Origin: DASSQJ01 sp963772645
GTDB lineage: Bacteria > Actinomycetota > Actinomycetes > Actinomycetales > Dermatophilaceae
DNA length: 64,000 nucleotides
Direction of reading: 5' to 3'
NCBI GenBank assembly: GCA_963772645.1
Contig: CAVYYD010000004.1
Span: 1-64,000 of the forward strand
Shown in pieces: positions 51,351 to 60,068 of the stretch. The notes below the pieces were generated by a model, which did not search any database, had not been told where the DNA came from, and saw only the letters and a list, made by a program, of their open reading frames with translations. Every line of letters begins with the position of its first letter. Position 1 is the first letter of the stretch. A program made the position numbers and the translations under genes.

Positions 51351-52276
51351 CCACGGTCGCCGAGGTCGTCGCCGCGCTGCGCGTCCCCGTCGTGGCCGCC
51401 CCGATGTTCCTCGTCTCCGGCCCCGAGCTGGTCGTCGCGGCGTGCCGCGCCGGGGTGCTCGGCGCGTTCCCCACCCCGAACTGCCGCACCTCCGAGCAGC
51501 TCGACGAGTGGCTCTCGACGATCTCGGCCTCGGTCGGCGACGCCCCCTGGGCGGTCAACCTCGTGACCCACCGCACCAACGCCCGGCTCCCCGACGACCT
51601 CGCCCTCGTCGCGGAGTACCGGCCGCCGGTCGTCATCACCGCCCTGGGGTCGCCGCGGCCGGCGATGGAGGCGGTGAAGTCCTACGGCGGGCTCGTCGTC
51701 GCCGACGTCATCGACCTCGCCCTGGCCGGGAAGGCGGTGGCGGCGGGCGTCGACGGGCTGGCCTGTGTGTCCGCGGGCGCCGGCGGACACACCGGGTTCC
51801 TCTCCCCGTTCGCGTTCGTCTCCGCGGTCCGGGAGGTCTTCGACGGGCTCGTCGCGGTGGGCGGCGGCATCGGCGACGGGTACGGCGTGGCCGGCGCGGT
51901 CACCGCCGGCGCCGACCTGGTCTCGATGGGCACCCGGTTCCTCGCGACGCGCGAGTCGATGGCGGCGGCGGAGTACAAGCAGATGGTCGTCGACCGCGGC
52001 GCCGGCGACCTCGTCGTCAGCGCCGGCGTCACCGGGGCGCCGGCGTCGTGGCTGCGGCCGAGCCTGCTCGCCAACGGTCTCGACCCCGACCACCTCGTGT
52101 TCACCGGCGAGCGGTCCTACGACGCCGGGTCGGACGTCAAGCGATGGCGCGACATCTGGGCGGCGGGGCAGGGCCTGGGGAGGGTCCGGTCGGTCGAGCC
52201 GGTCGCCGACGTCGTCGACTCCCTGGTCGCCGAGTACCGGCAGGCCCTGGCCCGGGCCGCGCGACTCCTCGGCTGA
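51347..52276 (+). CDS. Nitronate-monooxygenase-like flavoprotein, 309 aa
   Basis: An FMN-dependent TIM-barrel protein related to 2-nitropropane dioxygenase/nitronate monooxygenase. It shows VVAAPMFLVSGPELVVAACRAGVLGAFPTPN at the N-terminus, WAVNLVTHRTN, VITALGSPRPAMEAVKSYGGLVVADV, GVDGLACVSAGAGGHTGFLSPFAFV (the FMN phosphate region with AGGHTG) and GDGYGVAGAVTAGADLVSMGTRFLATRES. It starts at GTG 51347, overlapping the ligase stop. Members in catabolic clusters often act as enoyl or nitronate oxidoreductases; substrate unknown. The frame is intact, in contrast to its upstream neighbours. Confidence 0.85.
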   Translation: MTTVAEVVAALRVPVVAAPMFLVSGPELVVAACRAGVLGAFPTPNCRTSEQLDEWLSTISASVGDAPWAVNLVTHRTNARLPDDLALVAEYRPPVVITALGSPRPAMEAVKSYGGLVVADVIDLALAGKAVAAGVDGLACVSAGAGGHTGFLSPFAFVSAVREVFDGLVAVGGGIGDGYGVAGAVTAGADLVSMGTRFLATRESMAAAEYKQMVVDRGAGDLVVSAGVTGAPASWLRPSLLANGLDPDHLVFTGERSYDAGSDVKRWRDIWAAGQGLGRVRSVEPVADVVDSLVAEYRQALARAARLLG

Positions 52277-52335
52277 CCGGACGGGCCCGGCGACCACGCG
52301 GGAAGGTGGCGCGGGCCGACGCGGCGGTCGGTCCG

Positions 52336-52620
52336 TCACCGGGTCCGGCCCCGACGACGAGGTACAGCGCCCCCGACCCGGGCGGCCGCAGGGCCACCGC
52401 GGTGACCGCGCCGCCGACCGGCATCCCGAGACCCGGCACGTGGGCGGACGCGATGGCCGTGGCGCCGACGAACATCCTCGTCTTGCGAGCCGAGTCCCAG
52501 GCGTCCCCCTTCGGCGGCGCGCCGGACATCGAGTTCGCCGAGTCGAAGCCGGCAAGCACCCCGAGGCCGAGGACGGCCAGGGCCACCCCGACCACCAGGA
52601 CCCAAGGATGGACCGAGGGG
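52336..52620 (-). pseudogene. Possible remnant of a small two-helix membrane protein
   Basis: On the minus strand VHPWVLVVGVALAVLGLGVLAGF is followed by a soluble stretch and a second hydrophobic segment, VGGAVTAVALRPPGSGALYLVVGAG. This coding-like segment lacks a good start codon. Its frame runs on into the 3' end of the flavoprotein gene unless a one-base shift brings the stop at 52336. Either a decayed gene or a frameshifted one. This stretch (52277-52744) has no other candidate. Confidence 0.25.
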
Positions 52621-52744
52621 CTAGGCCGGATCGGGTGCCGGTCGTGTGCACGCCCTGTGGAGGTCCCGTGCCGGAGCGGTGACGCGTGCCTCGACGATCC
52701 GGGGGCCTGCCCGCCGCCGCCGGCGGTCCGCGATGATCTGGGGC

Positions 52745-54124
52745 GTGACGAGCGCCGAGCAGCTGCTGGACGAGTCACGGTTCACGCCGCTGCACCGGCG
52801 GATCTGGCTCGTCGCCGCCCTCGGGCTCCTCCTCGACGGGTTCGACTTCTTCGTCATCGGGGTGTGCCTGCCGCTCATCACCGTCGACCTCGGTCTGACC
52901 CCGGGCCGGGCCGGGCTGCTGGCGTCCGCGGCGGTCGTCGGCTCGGTGCTCGGGGCGCTGCTCGTCGGGCCGGTGGCCGACCGGATCGGGCGCCGCCTCG
53001 TCTTCCGGCTCGACCTCCTCGCCTTCGTCGCCGCTGCACTGGCCTCGGCCTTCGCCTGGGACGTGTGGTCGCTCATCGGCTTCCGGTTCCTGCTCGGCGT
53101 CGCGATCGGGGCCGACTACCCGCTGAGCTCGAGCTACGCGGTCGAGGTCGCGCCGCGCCGGCACCGCGAGCGGCTGCTCGTCGGCGTCATCAGCTTCCAG
53201 GCGATCGGCTCGCTGCTCGGGGTGGGGCTCGGGCTGCTCGCCGTGCACGCCGACCCGGCACCGGGCGCGTGGCGGTGGATCCTCGGGTCGGGGGCGTTCT
53301 TCGCGGTGCTCGTCGTGGCCGCCCGGCACGGCCTCCCGGAGAGCCCGCGCTGGCTGCTCTCCCAGGGCCGGCGGGAGGAGGCCGCGCAGGTGATCAGCCG
53401 GCTCGTCGGCGACCAGGTGCGCCCGGAGCAGGTGACGAGCACGGCCGACGAGCGGGTGCCGTGGCGACGCCTGTTCGGCGCGGAGTTCCGCCGTCGCACG
53501 GTGTTCACCAGCGTGCCCTGGCTGCTCCTGGACGTCGTCGTCTACGGCATCGGCGTCTTCACCCCCACCATCCTCGCCGGGCTGGTCGTCGGCGACGGCA
53601 CGGCATCCTCGATCGGCAACGTCGTCACGACCCTGCGGCAGACGGCGCTGACCGACGTCTTCCTGGTCCTCGGCTTCGTCGCGGCGCTGCTGCTCATCGG
53701 GAGGGTGGGCGCGGTGCGCCTCCAGGTGACCGGGTTCGTCGCGGTCGCCGCGGGCCTGGTGCTGCTCGCCGCCTCCGCGGCGCTGCCCGGGGGAGCGGAC
53801 GCGTGGTTCGCGCTCGCCTTCGCCGGGTTCGCGCTCTCGAACTTCTTCCAGAACATGGGCCCGAACTCCACGACCTTCCTCATGCCCGCCGTCGCGTTCC
53901 CGACCGCCGTGCGGGCGACCGGAGCCGGCCTCGGTGCCGCTGCCGGCAAGGCCGGCGCCGTGCTCGTCACCCTGACCTTCCCGGTGCTCCACGAGGGCGT
54001 CGGCCTGCCGCTCACCCTCGGCCTGATGGCCGCGGGGGCCGTCCTGGCAGCGCTGGTCACCGTCGCGGCACGCCCCCGGTTCCTCCACGCCGACGACCCG
54101 GGCTGGACCGCCGGGACCGCCTGA
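52745..54124 (+). CDS. MFS transporter (sugar/organic-acid porter type)
   Basis: A 459-residue transporter with 12 predicted helices. Signatures: GLLLDGFDFFVIGVCLPLI in TM1, GPVADRIGRRLVFRLD in loop 2-3 (the DRxGRR motif), RFLLGVAIGADYPLSSSYAVEVAP in TM4-5 and PESPRWLLSQGRREEA after TM6, as in the sugar-porter and aromatic-acid:H+ subfamilies. GTG 52745 follows a GATGAT box by seven bases; ATG 52733 is an alternative. Given its place beside the ligase and dioxygenase genes it may import their substrate. Direction and substrate are unproven. Confidence 0.85.
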   Translation: MTSAEQLLDESRFTPLHRRIWLVAALGLLLDGFDFFVIGVCLPLITVDLGLTPGRAGLLASAAVVGSVLGALLVGPVADRIGRRLVFRLDLLAFVAAALASAFAWDVWSLIGFRFLLGVAIGADYPLSSSYAVEVAPRRHRERLLVGVISFQAIGSLLGVGLGLLAVHADPAPGAWRWILGSGAFFAVLVVAARHGLPESPRWLLSQGRREEAAQVISRLVGDQVRPEQVTSTADERVPWRRLFGAEFRRRTVFTSVPWLLLDVVVYGIGVFTPTILAGLVVGDGTASSIGNVVTTLRQTALTDVFLVLGFVAALLLIGRVGAVRLQVTGFVAVAAGLVLLAASAALPGGADAWFALAFAGFALSNFFQNMGPNSTTFLMPAVAFPTAVRATGAGLGAAAGKAGAVLVTLTFPVLHEGVGLPLTLGLMAAGAVLAALVTVAARPRFLHADDPGWTAGTA

Positions 54125-54206
54125 CCCGGCGCCGCCGCCGGCCCGGCGGGTGCGACAGGATGGCAGGCGACCCACCTGCCGGCCCCGGGCCGGCGGAAGG
54201 AGCGCC

Positions 54207-55043
54207 ATGACCCACCTGCAGCACCGCCTCGGCAGTGGTGTCACCCTGCCGGCCGTCGGCTTCGGCACCTACCCACTGCGCGGTGAGGACGGCATCCGGG
54301 CGATGACGAGCGCCCTCGAGTGCGGGTACCGCTACCTCGACAGCGCGGTCAACTACGGCAACGAGGAGGAGGTCGGGGAGGCGGTCCGTCGCAGCGGGCT
54401 GCCCCGCGAGGAGGTCCTCGTCGCCACGAAGGTCCCCGGCCGCTTCCACGCTCGCGACCTGGCCACCGCCTCGATCGAGGACTCGCTGCGCCGGCTGCGG
54501 CTCGACCACCTCGACGTCTGCCTCATCCACTGGCCCAACCCGAGCGTCGGGCTCTACCTCGAGGCCTGGCAGGCCCTCGTGCGGGCCCGCGAGCGCGGGC
54601 TGGTCACGACGATCGGGGTGAGCAACTTCACCGAGGAGCACCTGGCCCGGGTCGTCGACGCGACCGGGGTGGTGCCCGAGCTCAACCAGGTCGAGCTCTA
54701 CCCGCTCTTCCCGCAGGCCGCGATGCGAGCGGTGCACGAGCGCCTCGGCATCCTGACCCAGTCGTGGAGCCCGCTGGGCAAGGACGCGGCGCCGTTCGAC
54801 GCCGAGCCGGTCCGGGCGGCCGCGGCCCGGACCGGCGGCACGGCCGCCCAGGTGATCCTCCGCTGGCACCTCGAGCTCGGGGCGATGCCGCTGCCGAAGT
54901 CGGCCTCCCCCGAGCGCCAGCGGGAGAACCTGGCCGCGGCCGACCTGGCCCTGACGACCGAGGAGGTCGAGGCGATCAGCGCCCTGGGCCGCCCCGACGG
55001 GCGCCGGTTCGGCGGGGACCCCGACACCCACGAGGAGATGTGA
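54207..55043 (+). CDS. Aldo/keto reductase, 278 aa (2,5-diketogluconate-reductase type)
   Basis: GGAAGGAG precedes ATG 54207. The catalytic residues are Asp45 and Tyr50 (LDSAVNYGNEEEVG), Lys75 (VATKVPGRF) and His108 (LIHWPNP). GVSNFTEEHLARVV and NQVELYPLFPQ are typical of the shorter bacterial reductases (AKR5). ILRWHLELGAMPLPKSASPERQRENL binds NADPH. It reduces small aldehydes or ketones such as methylglyoxal or keto sugars. It differs clearly from the 342-residue reductase at 4.6-5.7 kb. Confidence 0.88.
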   Translation: MTHLQHRLGSGVTLPAVGFGTYPLRGEDGIRAMTSALECGYRYLDSAVNYGNEEEVGEAVRRSGLPREEVLVATKVPGRFHARDLATASIEDSLRRLRLDHLDVCLIHWPNPSVGLYLEAWQALVRARERGLVTTIGVSNFTEEHLARVVDATGVVPELNQVELYPLFPQAAMRAVHERLGILTQSWSPLGKDAAPFDAEPVRAAAARTGGTAAQVILRWHLELGAMPLPKSASPERQRENLAAADLALTTEEVEAISALGRPDGRRFGGDPDTHEEM

Positions 55044-55120
55044 CCGGGGTCGGCTACCGGCGGTCCACGTCACCCCGACCGGGGGAGACAAAAGCAGGAC
55101 CCACCTGCAAGGATGAGGTG

Positions 55121-56929
55121 GTGACGGCACAGGCCGGGTCTCGTTCGGCCCCCCGCATCCCTCGCCAGGTGGGCGAGATCCTCACCGCCCTCGCGCACGT
55201 GACCGCCGAGCTCTCGACGGCCACCTCGGTCGACGAGGTGACCAAGATCGTCACCCAGCAGATGGCGGACGCGGTGGGGGCCACGATCGCGGTCCTGGCG
55301 CTCCGCGAGGGCCCCGACCACGTGCGGCTCATCGGCGTCCGGGGGCTCGAGGCGCCCGAGGCCGCCGAGTGGCAGATCTTCCCCCTCGACCGGCGCAACA
55401 GCGTCAGCGACGTCGTCCGCGGCGGCCGCCGGATCGTCCTCGTCGGTGCCCGGGCGATCGCCCGCCGCTACCCAGAGCTCGGCAACGCCAGCCGCGGCGA
55501 GCGCACCACGGTCACCGTCCCGCTGCGGGCCGCCGGACGGGTGCTCGGCGCCATCCACCTGTCCGTGCCCGAGGCCGTCGCGCCGCACCCCACGGCCCTG
55601 GAGTTCATCGACATCCTCGCCGACGCCTGCGCCCAGGCGTTCGAGCGGATCAGCGCCCAGGCGGTCGCCGACAAGCAGACCGCCCGCCTGGCCTTCCTCG
55701 CCGAGGCCTCGATCCAGCTCTCGAGCAGCCTCGACTTCCGGCTCACCACCTCGCGGGTCGCCCGCCTGGCCGTGCCCACCTACGCCGACTGGTGCACCAT
55801 CGACGTCGTCCGGGACGGCCGTCTCCACCGGATCGCGGCCGCCCACGTCGACCCCGACAAGGCTCAGCTCGCACTGCGCTTCCCGGAGCACCCGAGCGAG
55901 GAGGCGCAGCGGGGCATCGCGATCCAGCAGGTGGTGCGCACCGGCCGGCCGCTGCTGCTCTCCGAGATCACCGACGAGATGCTCGAGGAGATGGCCAGTG
56001 ACCCGGAGCGTCGTCGCCTGGCCCGCGAGCTCGGCCTGCGCAGCGCGCTCGCCGTCCCGCTCCTGGTCCGGGGCCGGGTCTCCGGGGTGCTCACCTGGGT
56101 CTCCTCGCACCCGGGCCGTCGCTACGACGAGGACGACGTCCGGTTCGCCGAGCACCTGGCCCGGCGGGCCGCGAGCGCCCTCGACAACGCCGACCTCTAC
56201 AGCCAGACCCGTGCCGTCGCCGAGCAGCTGCAGCGCGCGGTGCTGCCGGGGGCGCTGGTCTCCTCGCCCGACTGGACGGTGCACTGCCACTACCAGCCGT
56301 CCGGTCGTACCGAGGTCGGCGGGGACTTCTACGACGCGTTCTCGCTCGGCGACGGGCGGTTCGTCGCCTTCGTCGGCGACGTCATGGGCCGCGGGGTGGC
56401 GGCCGCGGCCGAGATGGCCCAGATGCGCGCGGCCGTCCGCGCGTTCTCCTCGGTCGACCCCGACCCCGCGGTCGTCGTCAGCCGGCTCGACCGGATGGTG
56501 GTCCAGTTCGACACCGAGCAGCTGGTCACCCTCGCCTACGTCCTCGGGGACGCGGCGGCCGGCACGCTCTCGGTGGTCAACGCGGGCCACCTGCCGCCGC
56601 GGGTGCTCCGCGCGAACGGGGCCGTCACGCCGCTGCCGATCGCCGACGGCCCCCCGCTCGGGCTCGCCCAGCGGCGCACCCCGACCACCGTGGCGTTCGC
56701 ACCGGAGGACACCTTCCTCGTCGTCACCGACGGGCTCGTCGAGCGGCGCGGCGAGTCCATCGACGACGGGCTGGACCGGCTCGACGCGGTCCTCGGGGAC
56801 CTCGCCGGGCCCGACCTCGCAACCGGCCTGGAACACCTCGTCGCCGACCTCGCGGACGCCGAGTCCGACGACGACGTCGCCGCACTCGTGCTGCGCCGCA
56901 CCGGTCCCGGCCTCGCCGTGAGCGCCTGA
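55121..56929 (+). CDS. GAF-domain SpoIIE/RsbU-type protein phosphatase
   Basis: A 602-residue soluble protein. Two GAF-like sensor domains cover about residues 15-175 and 185-345 (LSTATSVDEVTKIVTQQMADAVGA; LSSSLDFRLTTSRVARLAVPTYADW). The PP2C phosphatase follows, with VGGDFYDAFSLGDGRFVAFVGDVMGRGVAAAAEMAQMRAA and DGLVERRGESIDDGLDRL, and DDDVAALVLRR at the end, supplying the Asp/Gly metal-site motifs. Such enzymes dephosphorylate anti-sigma-factor antagonists in general-stress signalling. No HATPase or STAS partner lies nearby, so its target is encoded elsewhere. GTG 55121 follows AAGGATGAGG. Confidence 0.87.
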   Translation: MTAQAGSRSAPRIPRQVGEILTALAHVTAELSTATSVDEVTKIVTQQMADAVGATIAVLALREGPDHVRLIGVRGLEAPEAAEWQIFPLDRRNSVSDVVRGGRRIVLVGARAIARRYPELGNASRGERTTVTVPLRAAGRVLGAIHLSVPEAVAPHPTALEFIDILADACAQAFERISAQAVADKQTARLAFLAEASIQLSSSLDFRLTTSRVARLAVPTYADWCTIDVVRDGRLHRIAAAHVDPDKAQLALRFPEHPSEEAQRGIAIQQVVRTGRPLLLSEITDEMLEEMASDPERRRLARELGLRSALAVPLLVRGRVSGVLTWVSSHPGRRYDEDDVRFAEHLARRAASALDNADLYSQTRAVAEQLQRAVLPGALVSSPDWTVHCHYQPSGRTEVGGDFYDAFSLGDGRFVAFVGDVMGRGVAAAAEMAQMRAAVRAFSSVDPDPAVVVSRLDRMVVQFDTEQLVTLAYVLGDAAAGTLSVVNAGHLPPRVLRANGAVTPLPIADGPPLGLAQRRTPTTVAFAPEDTFLVVTDGLVERRGESIDDGLDRLDAVLGDLAGPDLATGLEHLVADLADAESDDDVAALVLRRTGPGLAVSA

Positions 56930-56932
56930 ACC

Positions 56933-57778
56933 GTGCGCACCACCGTCATCGGCACCGGCATCATGGGGGCGGGGATGGCCCGCAGCCTCGCCCGCGCCGG
57001 TCACGACGTCGCCGTGTGGAACCGCACCCGGGAGAGGGCCGAGCCGCTCGCGGCAGACGGGATCCGCGTCGCCGAGGACGTCGCCGCGGCCGTGGACGGC
57101 GCCGACGTCGTCATCACCATGCTCTTCGACACCGAGGCCACGGCCCGGGTCGGCCGGGAGGTCGTGGCCCACCTCGGCGACGGCTCGGTGTGGATGCAGT
57201 GCGCCACCGTGGGCGTCGAGGGAGCCCGCGCGGTGCACGAGATCGGTGGGGACCGGATGCTCGACGCCCCGGTCCTCGGGACCCGCAAGCCCGCCGAGGA
57301 CGGCACCCTCGTCGTGCTGCTGTCCGGCCCGCAGGTGCTCCGGGACCGGGTCGCCGACGTGTGCCGGGCCATCGGCTCCCGCGTCGTCGTCGCCGGTGAG
57401 GAGGTCGGCGACGCCAGCGCGCTCAAGCTCGCGTGCAACGCCTGGGTCGCCCTGCTCACCGCCGGCACGGCCCAGTCGCTGGCCCTGGCCCGTTCCCTCG
57501 GGGTCGAGCCCCGCCTCTTCCTCGACGCGATCGCCGACGGCCCGGTCGACGCGCCCTATGCGGGCCTCAAGGGCACGATGATGCTCGAGCAGGCCTGGCA
57601 GACGCCGTCCTTCGAGGTCGACGGGGTCGTCAAGGACCTCGGCCTGATGGTCGAGGCCGCGGCCCGCGAGGGGTTCCCGACCGGGCTGCTCGACGCCGTG
57701 CGGGAGCTCTTCACCGAGGCGTCCGCCGCGGGACACGGCGGCCACGACATGGCGGCGGTGCGCTCGGCCTTCCCCTGA
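56933..57778 (+). CDS. 3-hydroxyisobutyrate-dehydrogenase-family oxidoreductase
   Basis: A 281-residue beta-hydroxyacid dehydrogenase. The NAD(P) motif is VIGTGIMGAGMARSLARAGHDVAVWNRT at the N-terminus. DGADVVITMLFDTEATARV and a substrate loop MLDAPVLGTRKPAEDGTLVVLLSG follow, the latter with the usual DAPVxG segment. The catalytic lysine is in DASALKLACNAWVALLTAGTAQSLALA. It oxidises 3-hydroxyacids or reduces semialdehydes. The GTG start lies three bases after the phosphatase stop, so the two may be co-transcribed, though their functions look unrelated. Confidence 0.85.
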   Translation: MRTTVIGTGIMGAGMARSLARAGHDVAVWNRTRERAEPLAADGIRVAEDVAAAVDGADVVITMLFDTEATARVGREVVAHLGDGSVWMQCATVGVEGARAVHEIGGDRMLDAPVLGTRKPAEDGTLVVLLSGPQVLRDRVADVCRAIGSRVVVAGEEVGDASALKLACNAWVALLTAGTAQSLALARSLGVEPRLFLDAIADGPVDAPYAGLKGTMMLEQAWQTPSFEVDGVVKDLGLMVEAAAREGFPTGLLDAVRELFTEASAAGHGGHDMAAVRSAFP

Positions 57779-57833
57779 CCGGCCACGCGCCGCGGGGTCG
57801 ACCCGGCGACCCGACCCGCCGGAGCCCGGCCCC

Positions 57834-57839
57834 TACACT
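57834..57839 (+). promoter_or_regulatory. Predicted -10 box of a leaderless promoter
   Basis: TACACT ends six bases before the ATG at 57846 of the histidine-kinase gene; no ribosome-binding site intervenes. Confidence 0.5.
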
Positions 57840-57845
57840 CCACGC

Positions 57846-59219
57846 ATGCGATTCCGGCTCGGGCTGAGGAGCCGCATCCTCGCCCTGACGATGCCGGTGG
57901 TCCTCCTCGTCAGCGTGGCGATCGCCGCGGTCGTCTACCTGTCCATCGGGCAGGTGCTCGAGGCCTCGGCCCGCGACGTCGCGACGGCCGAGGCCGCCGA
58001 GCTGCGCTCCGAGCTCCGGATCCACCCGGTCGAGCAGATCCTCACCCCGAGCCAGGTCCACGTGGGCAACCGGGTCGCCCAGATCGTCGACCCGCGGTCG
58101 GGTGAGGTCGTCGCGACGAGCGACGCCGCCCTGCGGACGCCGATCGTCGACCCCGGCACCCCCGCCGGCGCCGAGCGCACCGCGCGGGTGGGCACCATCG
58201 CGGGCCTGCCGGCGGGCGACTACGTCGTCGACGTCGCCGACGCCACCACCCAGGGCGGTCGCCACTACACGGTGCTCGTCGCCGTCGCGACGAGGGCGGA
58301 GACGAGCGCGCTCGGCCAGTCCGCGGAGTTCGCCCTCATCGGCGCCATCGGGCTCGTGGCGATCCTGGGTGCGGTGACCACCTTCGCCGTCGGACAGGCC
58401 CTGCGGCCGGTCGAGCGCCTGCGCGACCAGGTGGAGGCGATCTCGAGCATGGGCCGCGACGCCCCCACCGAGCTCGAGGTCCCCGACGGCCGCGACGAGC
58501 TTGCCCTGCTCGCCGAGACGATGAACCGGGTGCTCCACCGGCTGCAACGGGCGGACGCCTCCCGCCGCGCCTTCGTCGCCGACGCCGGGCACGAGCTGCG
58601 CAGCCCCCTGGCGACGATCACCGTCCTGCTCGAGCGGCTCGCCGAGGACCGGCCCGAGGCGGAGCGGCGCCAGGTCGCGGCCCGGGCCTCGGCCGAGGTC
58701 GACCGGCTCGCCCTGCTCGTCGACGACCTGCTGACGCTGGCCTCGGCCGACGAGCGGGCCATGGTGCTGCACCGGGGGGAGGTGGACCTCGACGACGTCG
58801 TCCTCGCCGAGACGGGGGCGCTGCGCAGCCGTGGGATGCCGGTGGCCGTCGCCGTGGAGCCGTTGCGGGTGGACGGCGACCAGGCCCGGCTCGGGCGGGT
58901 CGTGCGCAACCTCCTCGAGAACGCCGAACGGCACATGGAGGGCCAGGTCCGGGTCACCCTGCGCCGTGAGGGGCGCGAGGCGGTGCTCGAGGTCGACAAC
59001 GACGGCCCCCCGATCGCCCGCGAGGACCGCGACCGGGTCTTCGGGCGGTTCGTCAGGCTCGACGACTCGCGCACCCGCGGCACCGGCGGGACCGGGCTGG
59101 GCCTGGCCATCGTCGCCGAGATCGCGGCCGCGCACGGCGGCTCGGCGGCGGCGGGCGAGACCCCGGAGGGGTGGTGCCGCTTCGTCGTCAGGATCCCACG
59201 GCACCGGGAACCGGGTTGA
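57846..59219 (+). CDS. Sensor histidine kinase, 457 aa
   Basis: An OmpR-partner-type kinase. TM1 is at residues 11-34, an extracytoplasmic sensor domain of about 125 residues follows, then TM2 (168-187) and HAMP. The dimerisation domain carries His249 in ADAGHELRSPLATI. The ATPase domain has NLLENAERH (N box), DNDGPPI (G1) and GTGGTGLGLAIV (G2). It senses an unknown envelope signal and phosphorylates a response regulator. The natural partner is encoded on the opposite strand, overlapping the 3' end by 32 bases. Leaderless start predicted. Confidence 0.92.
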   Translation: MRFRLGLRSRILALTMPVVLLVSVAIAAVVYLSIGQVLEASARDVATAEAAELRSELRIHPVEQILTPSQVHVGNRVAQIVDPRSGEVVATSDAALRTPIVDPGTPAGAERTARVGTIAGLPAGDYVVDVADATTQGGRHYTVLVAVATRAETSALGQSAEFALIGAIGLVAILGAVTTFAVGQALRPVERLRDQVEAISSMGRDAPTELEVPDGRDELALLAETMNRVLHRLQRADASRRAFVADAGHELRSPLATITVLLERLAEDRPEAERRQVAARASAEVDRLALLVDDLLTLASADERAMVLHRGEVDLDDVVLAETGALRSRGMPVAVAVEPLRVDGDQARLGRVVRNLLENAERHMEGQVRVTLRREGREAVLEVDNDGPPIAREDRDRVFGRFVRLDDSRTRGTGGTGLGLAIVAEIAAAHGGSAAAGETPEGWCRFVVRIPRHREPG

Positions 59220-59877
59220 GCCGGTAACCCATCCCGCGGACCGTCTCGATGGCCTTGTGCTCGAACGGGGCGTCGATCTTGCGGCGCAGGTAGCCGATGT
59301 AGACCTCGACGACGTTGTCGGCGCCCGGGTAGTCGGAGTCCCAGACGTTCTCGAGGATCTCGGCCTTGCTCTGCACCTGGCCGGCCCTGCGCATCAGGTG
59401 GTGCAGGAGGGCGTACTCGCGGGCGGTCAGCTGGATCTCGCGGCCCTGCCGGGTGACCCGCCGCGTCGTGGGGTCGAGGCTGAGGTTGCCGGCGCTCAGC
59501 GCCACCGGGCGCTCCGGGGCGCCGCGCCGGGCCAGGGCCTGGAGCCGGGCCAGGAGCACCGGCGTGCTGAACGGCTTGGTGACGTAGTCGTCGGCGCCGA
59601 GCTCGAAGGCGTCGGTCTGGTCGTACTCGCCGTCCTTGGCGGTGAGCATGAGGACGGGGGTCCACACCCGCTGGCTGCGCAGGTGCTTGAGGACGTCGTA
59701 CCCGTTCATCCCCGGGAGCATGATGTCCAGGACCACGACGTCGTACTGCCCCAGGACCCCCAACCGCAGGCCGTCGCGTCCGTCGTCGGCGACGTCGACC
59801 ACCCAGCCGGCCTCGCGCAGGGCGTCACCGAGCGCGGCGGCCAGGGGCCGCTCGTCCTCGACGAGGAGAAGCCTCAC
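59188..59877 (-). CDS. OmpR/PhoB-family response regulator, 229 aa
   Basis: The receiver domain has the acidic pocket VEDE, phosphorylation site Asp51 (VVLDIMLPGMNG), Thr in LMLTAKD and Lys in DDYVTKPFS. The C-terminal winged helix has LTAREYALLHHLMRRAGQVQSKAEILENVWD and VEVYIGYLRRKID. It is a DNA-binding transcriptional regulator. Its last 32 bases overlap the kinase gene on the other strand, so the pair is convergent, not an operon. GTG start at 59877. Two CTGAG repeats, 11 bases apart, lie 37-52 bases upstream, the spacing an OmpR-type dimer recognises, so autoregulation is likely. Confidence 0.92.
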   Translation of the reverse strand: MRLLLVEDERPLAAALGDALREAGWVVDVADDGRDGLRLGVLGQYDVVVLDIMLPGMNGYDVLKHLRSQRVWTPVLMLTAKDGEYDQTDAFELGADDYVTKPFSTPVLLARLQALARRGAPERPVALSAGNLSLDPTTRRVTRQGREIQLTAREYALLHHLMRRAGQVQSKAEILENVWDSDYPGADNVVEVYIGYLRRKIDAPFEHKAIETVRGMGYRLNPVPGAVGS

Positions 59878-59913
59878 GACGTGCCGTCCGTTGCTCTCGT
59901 GGGATTTCGCGTT

Positions 59914-59929
59914 CTCAGCACACCCTCAG
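59914..59929. promoter_or_regulatory. Direct repeat, candidate response-regulator site
   Basis: CTCAG occurs at 59914-59918 and again at 59925-59929 on the plus strand (CTGAG on the minus), start-to-start 11 bases, about one helical turn. OmpR/PhoB-family proteins bind such tandem half-sites. It stands upstream of the regulator's own gene. Confidence 0.4.
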
Positions 59930-59989
59930 ACGTGTGCTTGTAGATTACTCACCGATCCCGGCGCCGCTCGACGGCCCGGGCCCGGATCC

Positions 59990-60034
59990 GGCGTCCGGGA
60001 GGTGCGACCCCCCTGCACGCACCTCCCGGACGCC
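59990..60034 (-). terminator. Strong hairpin terminator after the DUF7218 gene
   Basis: A perfect 17-bp stem (59990-60006 with 60018-60034) and 11-base loop, starting 34 bases past the stop of the minus-strand gene at 60069. The stem is GC-rich with no U-tract, as is common in actinobacteria. Confidence 0.7.
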
Positions 60035-60068
60035 TTCTGCATCCACGACCGGGCGTGCCGGCCGGCGG

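Noticed and set aside
52137..52778. Long minus-strand open frame over the end of the flavoprotein gene
   Set aside because: Only its middle part looks protein-like; the full frame overlaps a well-supported gene by about 140 bases. Only the middle part is listed, as a low-confidence remnant.
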